A stretch of 64,000 nucleotides of DNA. It comes from Bacillus sp. 1780r2a1. GTDB lineage: Bacteria > Bacillota > Bacilli > Bacillales > Bacillaceae_H. Below, in pieces: positions 54,624 to 63,724 of this stretch. The translations under genes were made by a program, and so were the position numbers. The notes below the pieces were generated by a model. That model was not told where the DNA came from and made no database searches. It saw only the letters and a list, made by a program, of their open reading frames with translations. The stretch's first letter is position 1, and each line of letters opens with the position of its first letter. The DNA is taken from positions 3,159,258 to 3,223,257 of the forward strand of contig CP099863.1 of NCBI GenBank assembly GCA_024134725.1. Direction: 5' to 3'.

Positions 54624-56540
54624 TTAATTACTCATGTATACTCGAATTGTTTCGCCTTCTTTCACCTTCGTTCCAGCCTCAGGTGATTGTTTAATGACCT
54701 CTTCCCCTGAACCACTCACATCTAATTTTAAATTAACTAACTGCTCTTGTAACTCTTTTTTTGATAACCCTACAAGATTTGGTACTTTTATCATTGGTGT
54801 ATCTAACCATGTCAACTCTTTCTCAATTTGGCCAGTCCGAGGTTGTACACCTAATACTGGCAAGCTATCTTCCATAATCTTTCCTACAATTGGCGCAGCA
54901 ACTACTCCACCGAATTGAGTAGTTCCTTTCGGATTATCTACCGCTACATATACCACTAGTTCAGGATCATCAGCGGGAGCAAATCCAATAAATGAAACAA
55001 TATGATTATTTTCTAAATATTTCCCATCTTTTGCCTTTTGAGCTGTTCCAGTCTTACCACCAACTCTGTATCCTTCTACAAACGCGTTTTTACCCGATCC
55101 TTGAGCAACAACACTCTCAAGAGCAAAGCGAACTTGTTTTGATGTTTCTTCAGAAATAACTTTGCGCTTTGCTTCTGGTTCATTTTTCTGAACCACATTT
55201 CCGGTTTTTGGATCAACCCATTCCTTAGCAATATAAGGAGTATACAAAGTTCCCCCATTTACGGCCGCTGCTACGGCAGCAACTTGCTGGATGGGAGTGA
55301 CAGCTACACCTTGACCAAAAGCAGTTGTGGCTTGTTCTACTGGACCAACACGGTCGAGCGGAAATAAAATGCCTCTTGCTTCCCCTTGTAAGTCAATACC
55401 CGTTTTGTCACCAAAACCAAAGTTACGAATGTATTTGAAAAGCGTCTCTTTCCCTAAACGCTCTCCTAGTTCCACAAAGCCTGGGTTACAAGAATTTTGT
55501 ACAACCTCTAAGAAAGTTTGCTGTCCATGTCCTCCACGCTTCCAACATCTTAGTTTGGCACCGCCCACTTCTGCCGCTCCGTCATCATAGAATTGGTCCT
55601 TTAATAAATCCACTTTCTTTTCCTCTAAAGAAGCTGCTAGTGTAATAATTTTAAACGTGGAACCAGGCTCATACGCACTCCATATAGGAAGGTTACGATT
55701 ATACACATCTGGGTCAACTGTTTGGAAATCAGCAGGGTCAAATGTCGGCCTACTTGACATCCCCAAAATTTCACCCGTTTTAGGATTCATTGCAATAGCA
55801 ATCATCCCATCTGGGTTATACGTAGTTTGTGCATTATCGAGCTCGCGCTCAATAATTGTATTTACTCTAGAATCAATGGTTAGTCTTAAATCCAGCCCAT
55901 CAACCGGCTCTGTATAATCATCTGCAATATTGGGCATTTTTTTCCCTTTTGCATCTGAATAGAGCTTAACTGAACCTTGCTCACCTTTTAATTCCTTATC
56001 ATAGTAAAGTTCCAAGCCCATTAAACCTTGATTATCAACTCCCGCAAACCCTAACACATGAGAGAGGTAACTACCAAATGGATAATGGCGCTTAGAGTCT
56101 TCTGCGATGTACACGCCTTTTAGGTTCAAGTTTCTCACTTCATTTGCTTTAGCATGTGAGATTTTACGACCTTCGGGGCGTAAATAGACGCTAGAAGCCG
56201 ACTTTGTAATCTGCTCATATACTTTTTCTTTCGTTGTATTTAACACTTTTGCTAGCTGTTCAGCTGTGTTTGCCGGATCTTCAATTTGTCTTGGCATAAT
56301 TAACACCGTGGGCGCACTTTTATTGGTTGCTAGTGGCACATCGTTCCGATCTAAAATCTTCCCTCTTTCTGGTTCAAAAGGGATATTTCTGCTCCAAAGC
56401 CCCTTAGCTTTTTCTGTCAACGTATCCCCCATAAAAAGCTGTACGTACCCAAGCCTTGTGTCAATAATTAAAAAGATTAAAAAACCTGCAATTAAAACTG
56501 CTGCTAATCGTTTGCGAACAGTTACTCCTGATACCCGCAT
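54624..56540 (-). CDS. spoVD: Sporulation-specific penicillin-binding protein SpoVD
   Basis: SpoVD is the class B transpeptidase that cross-links spore cortex peptidoglycan with SpoVE. In the 638-residue protein an N-terminal membrane anchor (about 11-32) precedes the dimerisation domain. The transpeptidase motifs are EPGSTFKI (SxxK, about 293-296), SCN (about 350) and KTGTAQ (about 490). A single C-terminal PASTA domain follows (about 575-638). It closely resembles B. subtilis SpoVD (646), which it also matches at MRVSxVTVRKRL. ATG with GAGGAGG upstream. Confidence 0.96.
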   Translation of the reverse strand: MRVSGVTVRKRLAAVLIAGFLIFLIIDTRLGYVQLFMGDTLTEKAKGLWSRNIPFEPERGKILDRNDVPLATNKSAPTVLIMPRQIEDPANTAEQLAKVLNTTKEKVYEQITKSASSVYLRPEGRKISHAKANEVRNLNLKGVYIAEDSKRHYPFGSYLSHVLGFAGVDNQGLMGLELYYDKELKGEQGSVKLYSDAKGKKMPNIADDYTEPVDGLDLRLTIDSRVNTIIERELDNAQTTYNPDGMIAIAMNPKTGEILGMSSRPTFDPADFQTVDPDVYNRNLPIWSAYEPGSTFKIITLAASLEEKKVDLLKDQFYDDGAAEVGGAKLRCWKRGGHGQQTFLEVVQNSCNPGFVELGERLGKETLFKYIRNFGFGDKTGIDLQGEARGILFPLDRVGPVEQATTAFGQGVAVTPIQQVAAVAAAVNGGTLYTPYIAKEWVDPKTGNVVQKNEPEAKRKVISEETSKQVRFALESVVAQGSGKNAFVEGYRVGGKTGTAQKAKDGKYLENNHIVSFIGFAPADDPELVVYVAVDNPKGTTQFGGVVAAPIVGKIMEDSLPVLGVQPRTGQIEKELTWLDTPMIKVPNLVGLSKKELQEQLVNLKLDVSGSGEEVIKQSPEAGTKVKEGETIRVYMSN

Positions 56541-56608
56541 ATAGTAGAACCTCCTCTGAATCGGCTCGTTCCAATATATGCTTGTACACTCTTGGGTAGA
56601 ACGTATTT

Positions 56609-58891
56609 CTAATCAGTTGGTTCAGCAGGTTTTTCGTCGGAATCTCCCTGACCTTCTTCACTTTGAACTTCTTCTTCTTTCAGTTTCTCTTTTGCTTCTA
56701 AAGCCTCTGAAAGGGATTCAGGAGGTTCAAGCTCTACTACTAAATAGCTTCCTTCTTTAACAGCTTTACCAGGCTTAATGCTTTGAGTCACCACAAAACC
56801 ACTGTCTAATGCACTCACTTTCACATTCATAAACTCAGTAAATCGTATCACATCACGATGAGACCACCCGATTATATTAGGCATCGTTGGTGTACCCGTT
56901 GTTTGTAAAAATACCTTTTCTCCACTAATAACGGTGTGATCAGCCTTAGGAAATTGGTCATTGATGCTTTTGCCTTCTCCAACAATGACAGGTTTTAGTC
57001 CTTTTGCTTCTAATTCTTTCGTGACGTCACTTATCGATTTACCTTCATAATTATCAAGTTTAATTTCAGACGATGTGCTTTTTTGCTTCTGTTTTTCTTC
57101 GTCCGTTTCTTTAGGTTTAACTCCCAATGCTTGTAAGCTATTTTTCATAACGGGATTAAAAATCATCGAAATCGGAGCTGAACCTGACTCTTGAGGAGTT
57201 AATTTTGGATTTTGTACTGCTACATAAACTACTAGCTCTGGATCTTTCGCTGGTGCAAACCCTATAAATGAGAATAAGTTTTTACCATATCCACGCAAAT
57301 ACCCTCCCCCATTCGGATTCGGTATTTGAGCTGTTCCTGTTTTACCGGCTACGTCGTAACCTTCAATAGCGTATGCTTTTCCAGTACCATCATCCTCAGA
57401 CACAACGCTTTCAAGAATGTCAAGTACTTCATCAGCCGTTTCTTTTGAAATAGGTTTTCCTACTACTTCTGGCTTCGTTTCTTTTTTCACTTTGTTCGTT
57501 GTACCGTCTACAACTTTTTCAATGACGTAAGGCTTCATCATCTTACCATCGTTGGCAATGGCAGTAGCAGCTTGAATTTGCTGAATCGGAGTGAATGCTG
57601 AACCTTGACCAAAAGCAGTCGTTACTCGGTCCCTTGGATATTTAGAAATCAGTTTGCTAGAAGCTTCGCCAGGCAAATCAATTCCTGTTTTTTTCATAAA
57701 TCCGAAATCCTTTAAATAATTAAAGAGCGTTTCTGTGCCGAGCTTTTCATTCGCTAAAATCGCAATGGCAACGTTGGACGAACGACGAATACCTTCATTA
57801 AATGTAATTGGCCCCCAGCCATTACCACCGTTATGGTCACGAATTGGCGCATCTTTTTCACTAACTTTGTAAGCTCCTGATTGATAGATATCCTCGCCAT
57901 TATACACGCCTTCTTCAATCGCAGCAGCGAGCGTAAAAATTTTCATCGTAGAACCAAGCTCGAAGCTGTCTTCAATAATAGGGTTTCGATAATTCGTTAT
58001 ATCACGAACGTTTGGATTAAACGTTGGTCTCGTAGACATTGCTAGAATCTCGCCTGTTTTTGGGTTTGCAACCACAGCCATAATGTTATCCGGATCGTAT
58101 TCCTTTTGAGCATTTGTCAAAGCGTCTTCTACGAACGTTTGGATTTTTTCATCAAGGGTTAAGTAAATGTTATCACCATTTTTAGGAGGAACGATAGACT
58201 CCTTGGGATCAGGAAGCTTAATTCCGTTTTGACCAGCTTGATAGAGTACTTTTCCATCCTCTTCTGTTAACTGCTTATCATAAACTTGCTCTATCCCCAT
58301 TTTTCCAACGATTTTTCCTTCATCATTCTTTTGCGCGTAACCTAAAATGTGAGAAGCAAATACTCCGTTTGGATAAAAACGCTTCGCATCTCGCAAGAAC
58401 GTAATACCAGGTAAATTCAGCTTTTCAATCTTTTGCTTAGTCGTATTATTGATATCCCGTCCCCCGGGGCCAAGCTCTACTTGAAACGAACCTTTTTTTA
58501 CACCTTTATCTAACAAACTCTGTAACTCTTCCTCTTTCATATTAAGCAGCGGTGCTAATTCTTTTGCTGTTTTTTCCGTATCTACTACGTGCTTTGGCTT
58601 GTCTTTATCTTTTGTTTGGTCTGGGTCTAGGATTGCTACAACCGTATATGCTCCCGTATCGTGTGCAATAGCTTCCCCGTTGCGATCATAAATCGTTCCA
58701 CGCTGTCCTTCAATGGTTGTTTCTCTCGTATATTTCTTTTGTGCGATTTCGGCTAAAGCTTGACCTTCAGCTTTCCCTGTGGCCTGTATATAAAAGAACC
58801 TTCCTGTTAATACAAAAAAGAGCAATGCAAATATTACAATCAATATTGCTGCTCCCGTACTAATATTGCTATTTTTCTTAGGCATTTTCAT
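56609..58891 (-). CDS. pbpB: Penicillin-binding protein 2B, septal transpeptidase
   Basis: PbpB is the essential class B transpeptidase of vegetative septation (FtsI equivalent). The 760-residue protein has a transmembrane anchor (about 12-35), then SxxK in GSTMKIF (about 313-319), SSN in RRSSNVAIA (about 371-379) and KTGTAQ (about 517-522). Two PASTA domains follow (about 605-730), and a Glu-rich tail of about 35 residues at the C-terminus is longer than in B. subtilis. The ATG has a poor ribosome binding site and lies 4 bp after the ftsL stop, suggesting coupled translation. Confidence 0.96.
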   Translation of the reverse strand: MKMPKKNSNISTGAAILIVIFALLFFVLTGRFFYIQATGKAEGQALAEIAQKKYTRETTIEGQRGTIYDRNGEAIAHDTGAYTVVAILDPDQTKDKDKPKHVVDTEKTAKELAPLLNMKEEELQSLLDKGVKKGSFQVELGPGGRDINNTTKQKIEKLNLPGITFLRDAKRFYPNGVFASHILGYAQKNDEGKIVGKMGIEQVYDKQLTEEDGKVLYQAGQNGIKLPDPKESIVPPKNGDNIYLTLDEKIQTFVEDALTNAQKEYDPDNIMAVVANPKTGEILAMSTRPTFNPNVRDITNYRNPIIEDSFELGSTMKIFTLAAAIEEGVYNGEDIYQSGAYKVSEKDAPIRDHNGGNGWGPITFNEGIRRSSNVAIAILANEKLGTETLFNYLKDFGFMKKTGIDLPGEASSKLISKYPRDRVTTAFGQGSAFTPIQQIQAATAIANDGKMMKPYVIEKVVDGTTNKVKKETKPEVVGKPISKETADEVLDILESVVSEDDGTGKAYAIEGYDVAGKTGTAQIPNPNGGGYLRGYGKNLFSFIGFAPAKDPELVVYVAVQNPKLTPQESGSAPISMIFNPVMKNSLQALGVKPKETDEEKQKQKSTSSEIKLDNYEGKSISDVTKELEAKGLKPVIVGEGKSINDQFPKADHTVISGEKVFLQTTGTPTMPNIIGWSHRDVIRFTEFMNVKVSALDSGFVVTQSIKPGKAVKEGSYLVVELEPPESLSEALEAKEKLKEEEVQSEEGQGDSDEKPAEPTD

Positions 58892-58895
58892 TGGT

Positions 58896-59258
58896 TCAAT
58901 TTTCGACTACTTTAACGTTATTTTCGTTTAAACTTAGTCCTAGTTCTTTTGCTTTTGCCCAAATTCGCTCATACGCACTTAGCTCTGTTACCTGAAGCTT
59001 CAACTCATTGTTTTTTGTTTCTTGCTGTTGAATGTTTGATTCTAACGCCTGTACTTCCGCATTTGTACTGTAAAGCGTCGCTTGATTAGAAATCATTTGA
59101 ACTGCACCAAACAGCATAAGTGCAAGTGTACCTGTATAAACAAACTTTTCACCGACTGAAATCTTTCGTTTCGACTTTTTTACAACTTTACGAACCGGCT
59201 GCTTTTGTTGTTCATGTTGCGTGTTTGGTTTAACTTGATACGCTACATTACTCAACAC
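58896..59258 (-). CDS. ftsL: Cell division protein FtsL
   Basis: FtsL is a short bitopic membrane protein that, with DivIC and DivIB, activates septal wall synthesis. The 120-residue protein has a basic cytoplasmic tail (about 1-38), one transmembrane helix (VGEKFVYTGTLALMLFGAV, about 35-58) and an extracellular coiled coil rich in Gln, Glu and Leu (about 65-105). The start is GTG with GAGGAGGGG upstream. Sequence similarity within the family is low, but the position between rsmH and pbpB is diagnostic. Confidence 0.93.
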   Translation of the reverse strand: MLSNVAYQVKPNTQHEQQKQPVRKVVKKSKRKISVGEKFVYTGTLALMLFGAVQMISNQATLYSTNAEVQALESNIQQQETKNNELKLQVTELSAYERIWAKAKELGLSLNENNVKVVEN

Positions 59259-59291
59259 AATCCCCTCCTCTTTTTTCTTTGCCTGTTACGC

Positions 59292-60227
59292 TTACTTTAG
59301 TTTCTCAATAATTCTTAACTTTGCAGAACGAGCTCGCTTATTATCAACCACTTCTTCTTCAGAAGGCACAATTGGTTTGCGCGTAATTACCTTCATCTTT
59401 GGTTGAAATTCTTCTGGAATAACTGGTAATCCATGTGGAAGCTGCGGGCCTGTACTCGCATTTTTAAATGCTACTTTGCAAATCCGATCTTCTAGCGAGT
59501 GAAAAGTAATAACGCTTACTCGTCCACCAACGCTGATTACGTCCATTGCTTGTTCAACTGCATCCTCAAATACTTGAAGTTCATCGTTTACAGCAATACG
59601 AATTGCTTGGAACACGCGCTTTGCTGGATGCCCACCTGTTCTACGTGCAGCTGCGGGAATACCGTCTTTAATAATGTCAACAAGCTCCAGAGTTGTTTCA
59701 ATTGCTTTTTGCTCACGATATGACTCAATTTTTCTAGCAATTTGCTTTGAGAATTTCTCTTCACCATATTGAAAGAAAATTTTCACAAGCTTTTCATACG
59801 GCCATTCATTGACAATATGATAAGCAGAAAGGCTTGAATTCGTATCCATTCTCATATCAAGAGGTGCATCATGGTGAAAGCTAAAGCCTCGTTCTGGGGT
59901 ATCTAACTGCGGAGACGAAACACCTAAATCAAATAAAACCCCGTCTACTTCTGTGATTCCATGTTCTTCTAACTTTTCTTTTAAATAACGAAAATTACTT
60001 TTTATGAGCGTTACTCGATTTAGATAAGGGGCTAATTTATCCTTTGCATTTTCAATTGCAATGTCATCTTGATCAAATGCAATTAACCTACCTTCATCAG
60101 ATAACTTTTTGACGATATATTCACTATGACCTGCTCCGCCAAGCGTGCAGTCTACATAAATTCCGTCAGGCTTAATATTTAAGCCTTCTGCTGCTTCTTT
60201 TAGCAAAACAGTTGTGTGATTAAACAT
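59292..60227 (-). CDS. rsmH: 16S rRNA N4-cytosine-1402 methyltransferase
   Basis: RsmH (MraW) methylates C1402 in the decoding centre of 16S rRNA. In the 311-residue protein the SAM-binding motif [13 protein letters not shown] lies near 25-37, with the [11 protein letters not shown] motif (about 99-109) and C-terminal [10 protein letters not shown] near 245. ATG with AGGTGTCAAC upstream (AGGTG, 6 bp). It is the first gene of the dcw cluster here; mraZ, which usually precedes it, is not present. Confidence 0.97.
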   Translation of the reverse strand: MFNHTTVLLKEAAEGLNIKPDGIYVDCTLGGAGHSEYIVKKLSDEGRLIAFDQDDIAIENAKDKLAPYLNRVTLIKSNFRYLKEKLEEHGITEVDGVLFDLGVSSPQLDTPERGFSFHHDAPLDMRMDTNSSLSAYHIVNEWPYEKLVKIFFQYGEEKFSKQIARKIESYREQKAIETTLELVDIIKDGIPAAARRTGGHPAKRVFQAIRIAVNDELQVFEDAVEQAMDVISVGGRVSVITFHSLEDRICKVAFKNASTGPQLPHGLPVIPEEFQPKMKVITRKPIVPSEEEVVDNKRARSAKLRIIEKLK

Positions 60228-60559
60228 GTTGACACCTACTTCTTTTTAAACTACTTAATTATGTATAAACACCTTAAAATAAAGGCAACTTTTATACATT
60301 TTCAATACCATTTCATTATATATCAAATTTCAACATTTTTTCAGCTATTTATACAAGAATTAAGTAGAATTTTGTCTTTCTGTTACAAAAGGTTTTATTT
60401 TGTTAAACATGAGACATATTCCTGACATAAAAAGTAAGGCGCCATGATGATTTTTAGTGTTTGTAAAAAAATAACTGTTAAGGATTTGTTTGGTTGCTTT
60501 GTGTATGTACACTGTTTCTCTTTTGCAAAAGAAAAATCCTGCTTTGCAGCAGGATTTTA
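60228..60559 (-). other. Intergenic region between bshC and rsmH (mraZ absent)
   Basis: The 332-bp gap contains the bshC terminator and about 300 bp of AT-rich DNA. It is too short for mraZ (about 143 codons) and no MraZ-like sequence is seen. The promoter of the division cluster must lie here; TATAAT at about 60321-60316 on the minus strand and an extended TTGTATAAAT near 60357-60348 are the best -10 candidates, both without a strong -35. Confidence 0.55.
60528..60559 (-). terminator. Rho-independent terminator after bshC
   Basis: AAAATCCTGCT pairs with AGCAGGATTTT around a 3-5 base loop (about 60533-60558). On the minus strand TTTTTC follows. Confidence 0.88.
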
Positions 60560-62182
60560 TTAGAGGTAACAAACCTTTAAGTGATGATTAAATTCGACTT
60601 CCTCATTGAGTAATTGTGACACGAACTGCATGCCATATTTATTCAAATAATACGCGACGTTCCAGATTCGCTCTTGAGGAGCTCCATTAGGACGAAGCGC
60701 ACACTCAATTTTATTATATTTCGTATGCGTTACATCGTGCTTAACGAGCTGTTTAGATTCGACAATCTTTTGAACAGTCTCCATTTGCTTTTGAAGAATT
60801 GCTCGATTTTTCAATAGAACTTCTTCAAACGTTTTGTCTTCTTTTTGAACATTTTCACGAAGAGTTTTATGAATTTCTTCTATTTTTGCCTTCGCTTCAT
60901 TAAAGTAGCCTTCATAAGGGTTACGAACTTCTGCATGTAACCATGCTTCTCGTTCTGTACTTACACCTTGTACAACTGCTTTTTCTGAATCAATATTTAG
61001 TTCTTCTAAATATTTTGCAATGTTTCGCTCGACTAACGTATAGGATAGCCGAGGAACAACTGGAGGCATAGTAAAATTAAAGATATTAAACGCCTGCTGT
61101 AATTCTGCCCAATACGCTACCTCACCAGGTCCAGCAACAAAAGCTAACGTTGGAAGCAAGTACTCTTGCATTAACGGACGTGTCACTACGTTATTGCTTA
61201 GTAACTCTGGACGCTGTTTCGCGAGTTGAATCAAGTCTTCTTTTGAAAAGGATACTTCATTCTGTTTCCCTTTAAAATTCTGATCTTCATCTCGTTCTAA
61301 CAAGATACGATTTCCTTCATGAGAGTAGAAAAGATGTGCCGTTTCACTTCCCACATCAATTACCTTTTGATATTCTCCACTTAGTTTTTGCTGCTGAGAG
61401 ATAACTGACTGAGATAAAGCTTCATTTTGTTCAATAAGCTGAATAAAGAAGGAAGATTCAATCTTACGTACTTCTTTTGAAGCGGCATCCATTAAAATTA
61501 AGCCATACTGTGTAAATAATTCTGTTGTTAAGTATGCAAAAAAATCAGTGAATGTCTGAGAGTTCTGAAGGGAGTTTTTTAAGAAAGCCAACACTTCTTT
61601 TGTATGCTCTGTTTCACCAAACGATTGAAATAAACTATCAATCCACTCACTACAGGCTTCTTTATTAATTGTAACATGAGAAACCATGTCTTTTGTTTTA
61701 AGAGACTGCTTAAACGTTTTCTTCAGCATATGTCCTTTATCTTCTATATACACATGATTAATTTCAGCAAAATCATGGTCTTCTCCAGCAATCCAAAACA
61801 CTGGTAATACAGGCACTCCCATCTCTTTTTCCTGCTGTTTTGCTAATAGGATAATTGAAATAATTTTATGAATGGTATATAAAGGTCCTGTCAAAAGCCC
61901 TGCTTGCTGACCTCCAACCACCACAACACTATCTCGATTACGAAGCTTTTCAATATTTTCTAACGTTTTATTTGACGCATTTAATTTCTTGTTAAATGCC
62001 ATTAAGTATTCAACAAGCTCTTCTCTTGGATGAGTATAGCTTTTCAAATCTTGTAAGCGCTCTTTATAAACATCACTCTTATGTATATTGTAATCAAAGT
62101 ATGACATAGCCTGGTTGCTATCCTGTATATATTCTTCTGTTAACTTGTTAGTTGCTGATAAAGAGACATCTGTAATCTCCAT
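60560..62182 (-). CDS. bshC: Bacillithiol biosynthesis cysteine-adding enzyme BshC
   Basis: BshC adds cysteine to glucosaminyl-malate, the last step of synthesis of bacillithiol, the main low-molecular-weight thiol of Bacillus. The 540-residue protein has the family nucleotide-binding-like segments VVVGGQQAGLLTGPLYT (about 89-105) and PVFWIAGEDHDFAEINH (about 127-143, equivalent to a HIGH-type motif), and a C-terminal coiled-coil region (about 425-500). The length agrees with B. subtilis YllA/BshC (539). ATG with AGGAAG upstream. It is monocistronic with a terminator. Confidence 0.95.
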   Translation of the reverse strand: MEITDVSLSATNKLTEEYIQDSNQAMSYFDYNIHKSDVYKERLQDLKSYTHPREELVEYLMAFNKKLNASNKTLENIEKLRNRDSVVVVGGQQAGLLTGPLYTIHKIISIILLAKQQEKEMGVPVLPVFWIAGEDHDFAEINHVYIEDKGHMLKKTFKQSLKTKDMVSHVTINKEACSEWIDSLFQSFGETEHTKEVLAFLKNSLQNSQTFTDFFAYLTTELFTQYGLILMDAASKEVRKIESSFFIQLIEQNEALSQSVISQQQKLSGEYQKVIDVGSETAHLFYSHEGNRILLERDEDQNFKGKQNEVSFSKEDLIQLAKQRPELLSNNVVTRPLMQEYLLPTLAFVAGPGEVAYWAELQQAFNIFNFTMPPVVPRLSYTLVERNIAKYLEELNIDSEKAVVQGVSTEREAWLHAEVRNPYEGYFNEAKAKIEEIHKTLRENVQKEDKTFEEVLLKNRAILQKQMETVQKIVESKQLVKHDVTHTKYNKIECALRPNGAPQERIWNVAYYLNKYGMQFVSQLLNEEVEFNHHLKVCYL

Positions 62183-62270
62183 GAAAGAACTTCCTTTCTA
62201 TAACTAATACTTGTTCAGTTTACCTAGCTTCATTATCCATATTGTTTCTCGACACGTCTAGTAACATGCT

Positions 62271-62654
62271 TCATAACTTTAATAATTCAAAGATTAGGCC
62301 ACTAACAACTAATAACACATGCGAAAACAAAAAGAAAAAGAAGCTGATTCGAAACATTCCTTTTGTCATTCTTTTCAGCTGTAAGTCTTTCTTCACCTGC
62401 CAGTTTATAAGCATTACAATCATCGCCAAAACCAGCAGCACTAAAATAATCAACCACAAAAAAGACTGGTCAAAAATTTGCTTGGCAAAGTAGTGCGTGG
62501 ATACAATGAAAAAAATCGTTGAGACATATGTAGAGATATGAACTGCTTTACGCCGATTTTTTATCACTTTTTTGAGCAGGGTGTATAATACAAAAAAACC
62601 TACTACTGGCAGCGTGATAAACGTAGCCAAGATGCTTGCAACTAAGCTCCCCAT
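62271..62654 (-). CDS. DUF3397-family integral membrane protein
   Basis: A 127-residue protein with four hydrophobic segments (about 5-27, 38-58, 64-85 and 98-122) separated by short basic loops. This pattern and the position between panE and bshC correspond to the DUF3397 family of Bacillaceae. No function is known and no catalytic motif is visible. Start ATG 62652-62654, 6 bp after the panE stop, so the two genes are co-transcribed. Confidence 0.8.
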   Translation of the reverse strand: MGSLVASILATFITLPVVGFFVLYTLLKKVIKNRRKAVHISTYVSTIFFIVSTHYFAKQIFDQSFLWLIILVLLVLAMIVMLINWQVKKDLQLKRMTKGMFRISFFFFLFSHVLLVVSGLIFELLKL

Positions 62655-62660
62655 TCCCGA

Positions 62661-63554
62661 TCACCTTCCTTCACTATCTTCCAACCCTAATATTCCATTA
62701 TATACAAATTGGATAATAGGAGTATTAACCTGGCGCTGAGCCGCTTCTTCTAAAATATAACCTAATATGGATTCAACCTCTGTTTTTCTTTGCTGTTGAA
62801 GATCTTTCCTCATCGATGAATGATTTTGAGCCGTTTTTTCACAAACATCTACTACTCGATTCCAATAGGCTGTTGGTTCTTTTAATCGTAACACAGCATG
62901 CAGCTCATTAAAAACAGCTTTAGCTGTTTTATAAAAAAATGGGTTAGCTGTAATCTCACCATTTTTCACTCGATAAAGAGCTGTTAAAGGATTGATTACC
63001 GCGTTTACAATTAGCTTTTGAATAAGCATCTCATACCAATCATTCTCCCAAACAAATCCAAACTCAGTCGAATGAAACTGTTGAAAGGGAATTAGGTGGT
63101 CTCCTCTAAACAAAGCAACGCGCGTGATGCCAACCCCTGAATGGATAACAACATCATCTGCCTCTTTCATTGCACCATGTTCAACAACACCTAAGTATAC
63201 ATTATGCTGAGGAAGGTTCTGCGCCAAATTAAGATGACTCATTCCATTTTGAACAAATAATAGCGATGTATGCTTTGAAGCTTTCATTAAATAAGGAATA
63301 ACCTCTTTAATACCATATTGTTTAACCGCTATAATAACAAGTTCATACTGTTCAAAGTTTTCATTAGATGTTAAAATCCGCGCATCTACCTTTACATTTT
63401 TCTCAGTCGCTTTATGCTTTAGTGTTACTCCATTCGTCCGTAATTGATTTCTCTGTTCTTTTCTTCTCGTATACAGAGTAACGTGAGCATGCTCAGCCAA
63501 GTATGAACTCATTAAAAGGCCGATTGCACCGCCTCCAATAACTGCTATCCTCAT
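62661..63554 (-). CDS. panE: 2-dehydropantoate 2-reductase (ketopantoate reductase)
   Basis: The enzyme reduces ketopantoate to pantoate with NADPH in pantothenate synthesis. The 297-residue protein has the Rossmann motif AVIGGGAIGLLM (about 4-15), the catalytic Lys region in KLIVNAVINPLTAL (about 174-187) and the C-terminal SSMRKDLQQQRKTEVESI segment typical of the PanE/ApbA family. B. subtilis has two paralogues (YlbQ, YkpB); this locus corresponds to ylbQ. Its contribution to coenzyme A synthesis complements CoaBC elsewhere in the window, but not in an operon with it. Confidence 0.9.
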   Translation of the reverse strand: MRIAVIGGGAIGLLMSSYLAEHAHVTLYTRRKEQRNQLRTNGVTLKHKATEKNVKVDARILTSNENFEQYELVIIAVKQYGIKEVIPYLMKASKHTSLLFVQNGMSHLNLAQNLPQHNVYLGVVEHGAMKEADDVVIHSGVGITRVALFRGDHLIPFQQFHSTEFGFVWENDWYEMLIQKLIVNAVINPLTALYRVKNGEITANPFFYKTAKAVFNELHAVLRLKEPTAYWNRVVDVCEKTAQNHSSMRKDLQQQRKTEVESILGYILEEAAQRQVNTPIIQFVYNGILGLEDSEGR

Positions 63555-63670
63555 TAAAACTTCCTCATTCTATTAGTTTATTTTCTCGATATGCCTCTTT
63601 ACATAAGTAGCATACGCTCTATTAGTTTAGCAAATATTTTTAACCATTAAAATAATATCTCTTTATAATA

Positions 63671-63703
63671 AAAAGCTAGGTAAGGAGCCCTTACCTAGCT
63701 TTT
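63671..63703 (-). terminator. Rho-independent terminator after the acyl-CoA carboxylase gene
   Basis: A perfect 15-bp stem (AAAAGCTAGGTAAGG at 63671-63685 with its complement at 63689-63703) has a three-base loop; on the minus strand TTATTATAAAG follows. Confidence 0.88.
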
Positions 63704-63724
63704 CTACACTCTCGTTTCTTATAA

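Noticed and set aside
56568-56580. CATATATT upstream of spoVD as a sigma-E -10 element
   Set aside because: spoVD is expected to have a sigma-E promoter, but no matching -35 element is visible at the right distance.
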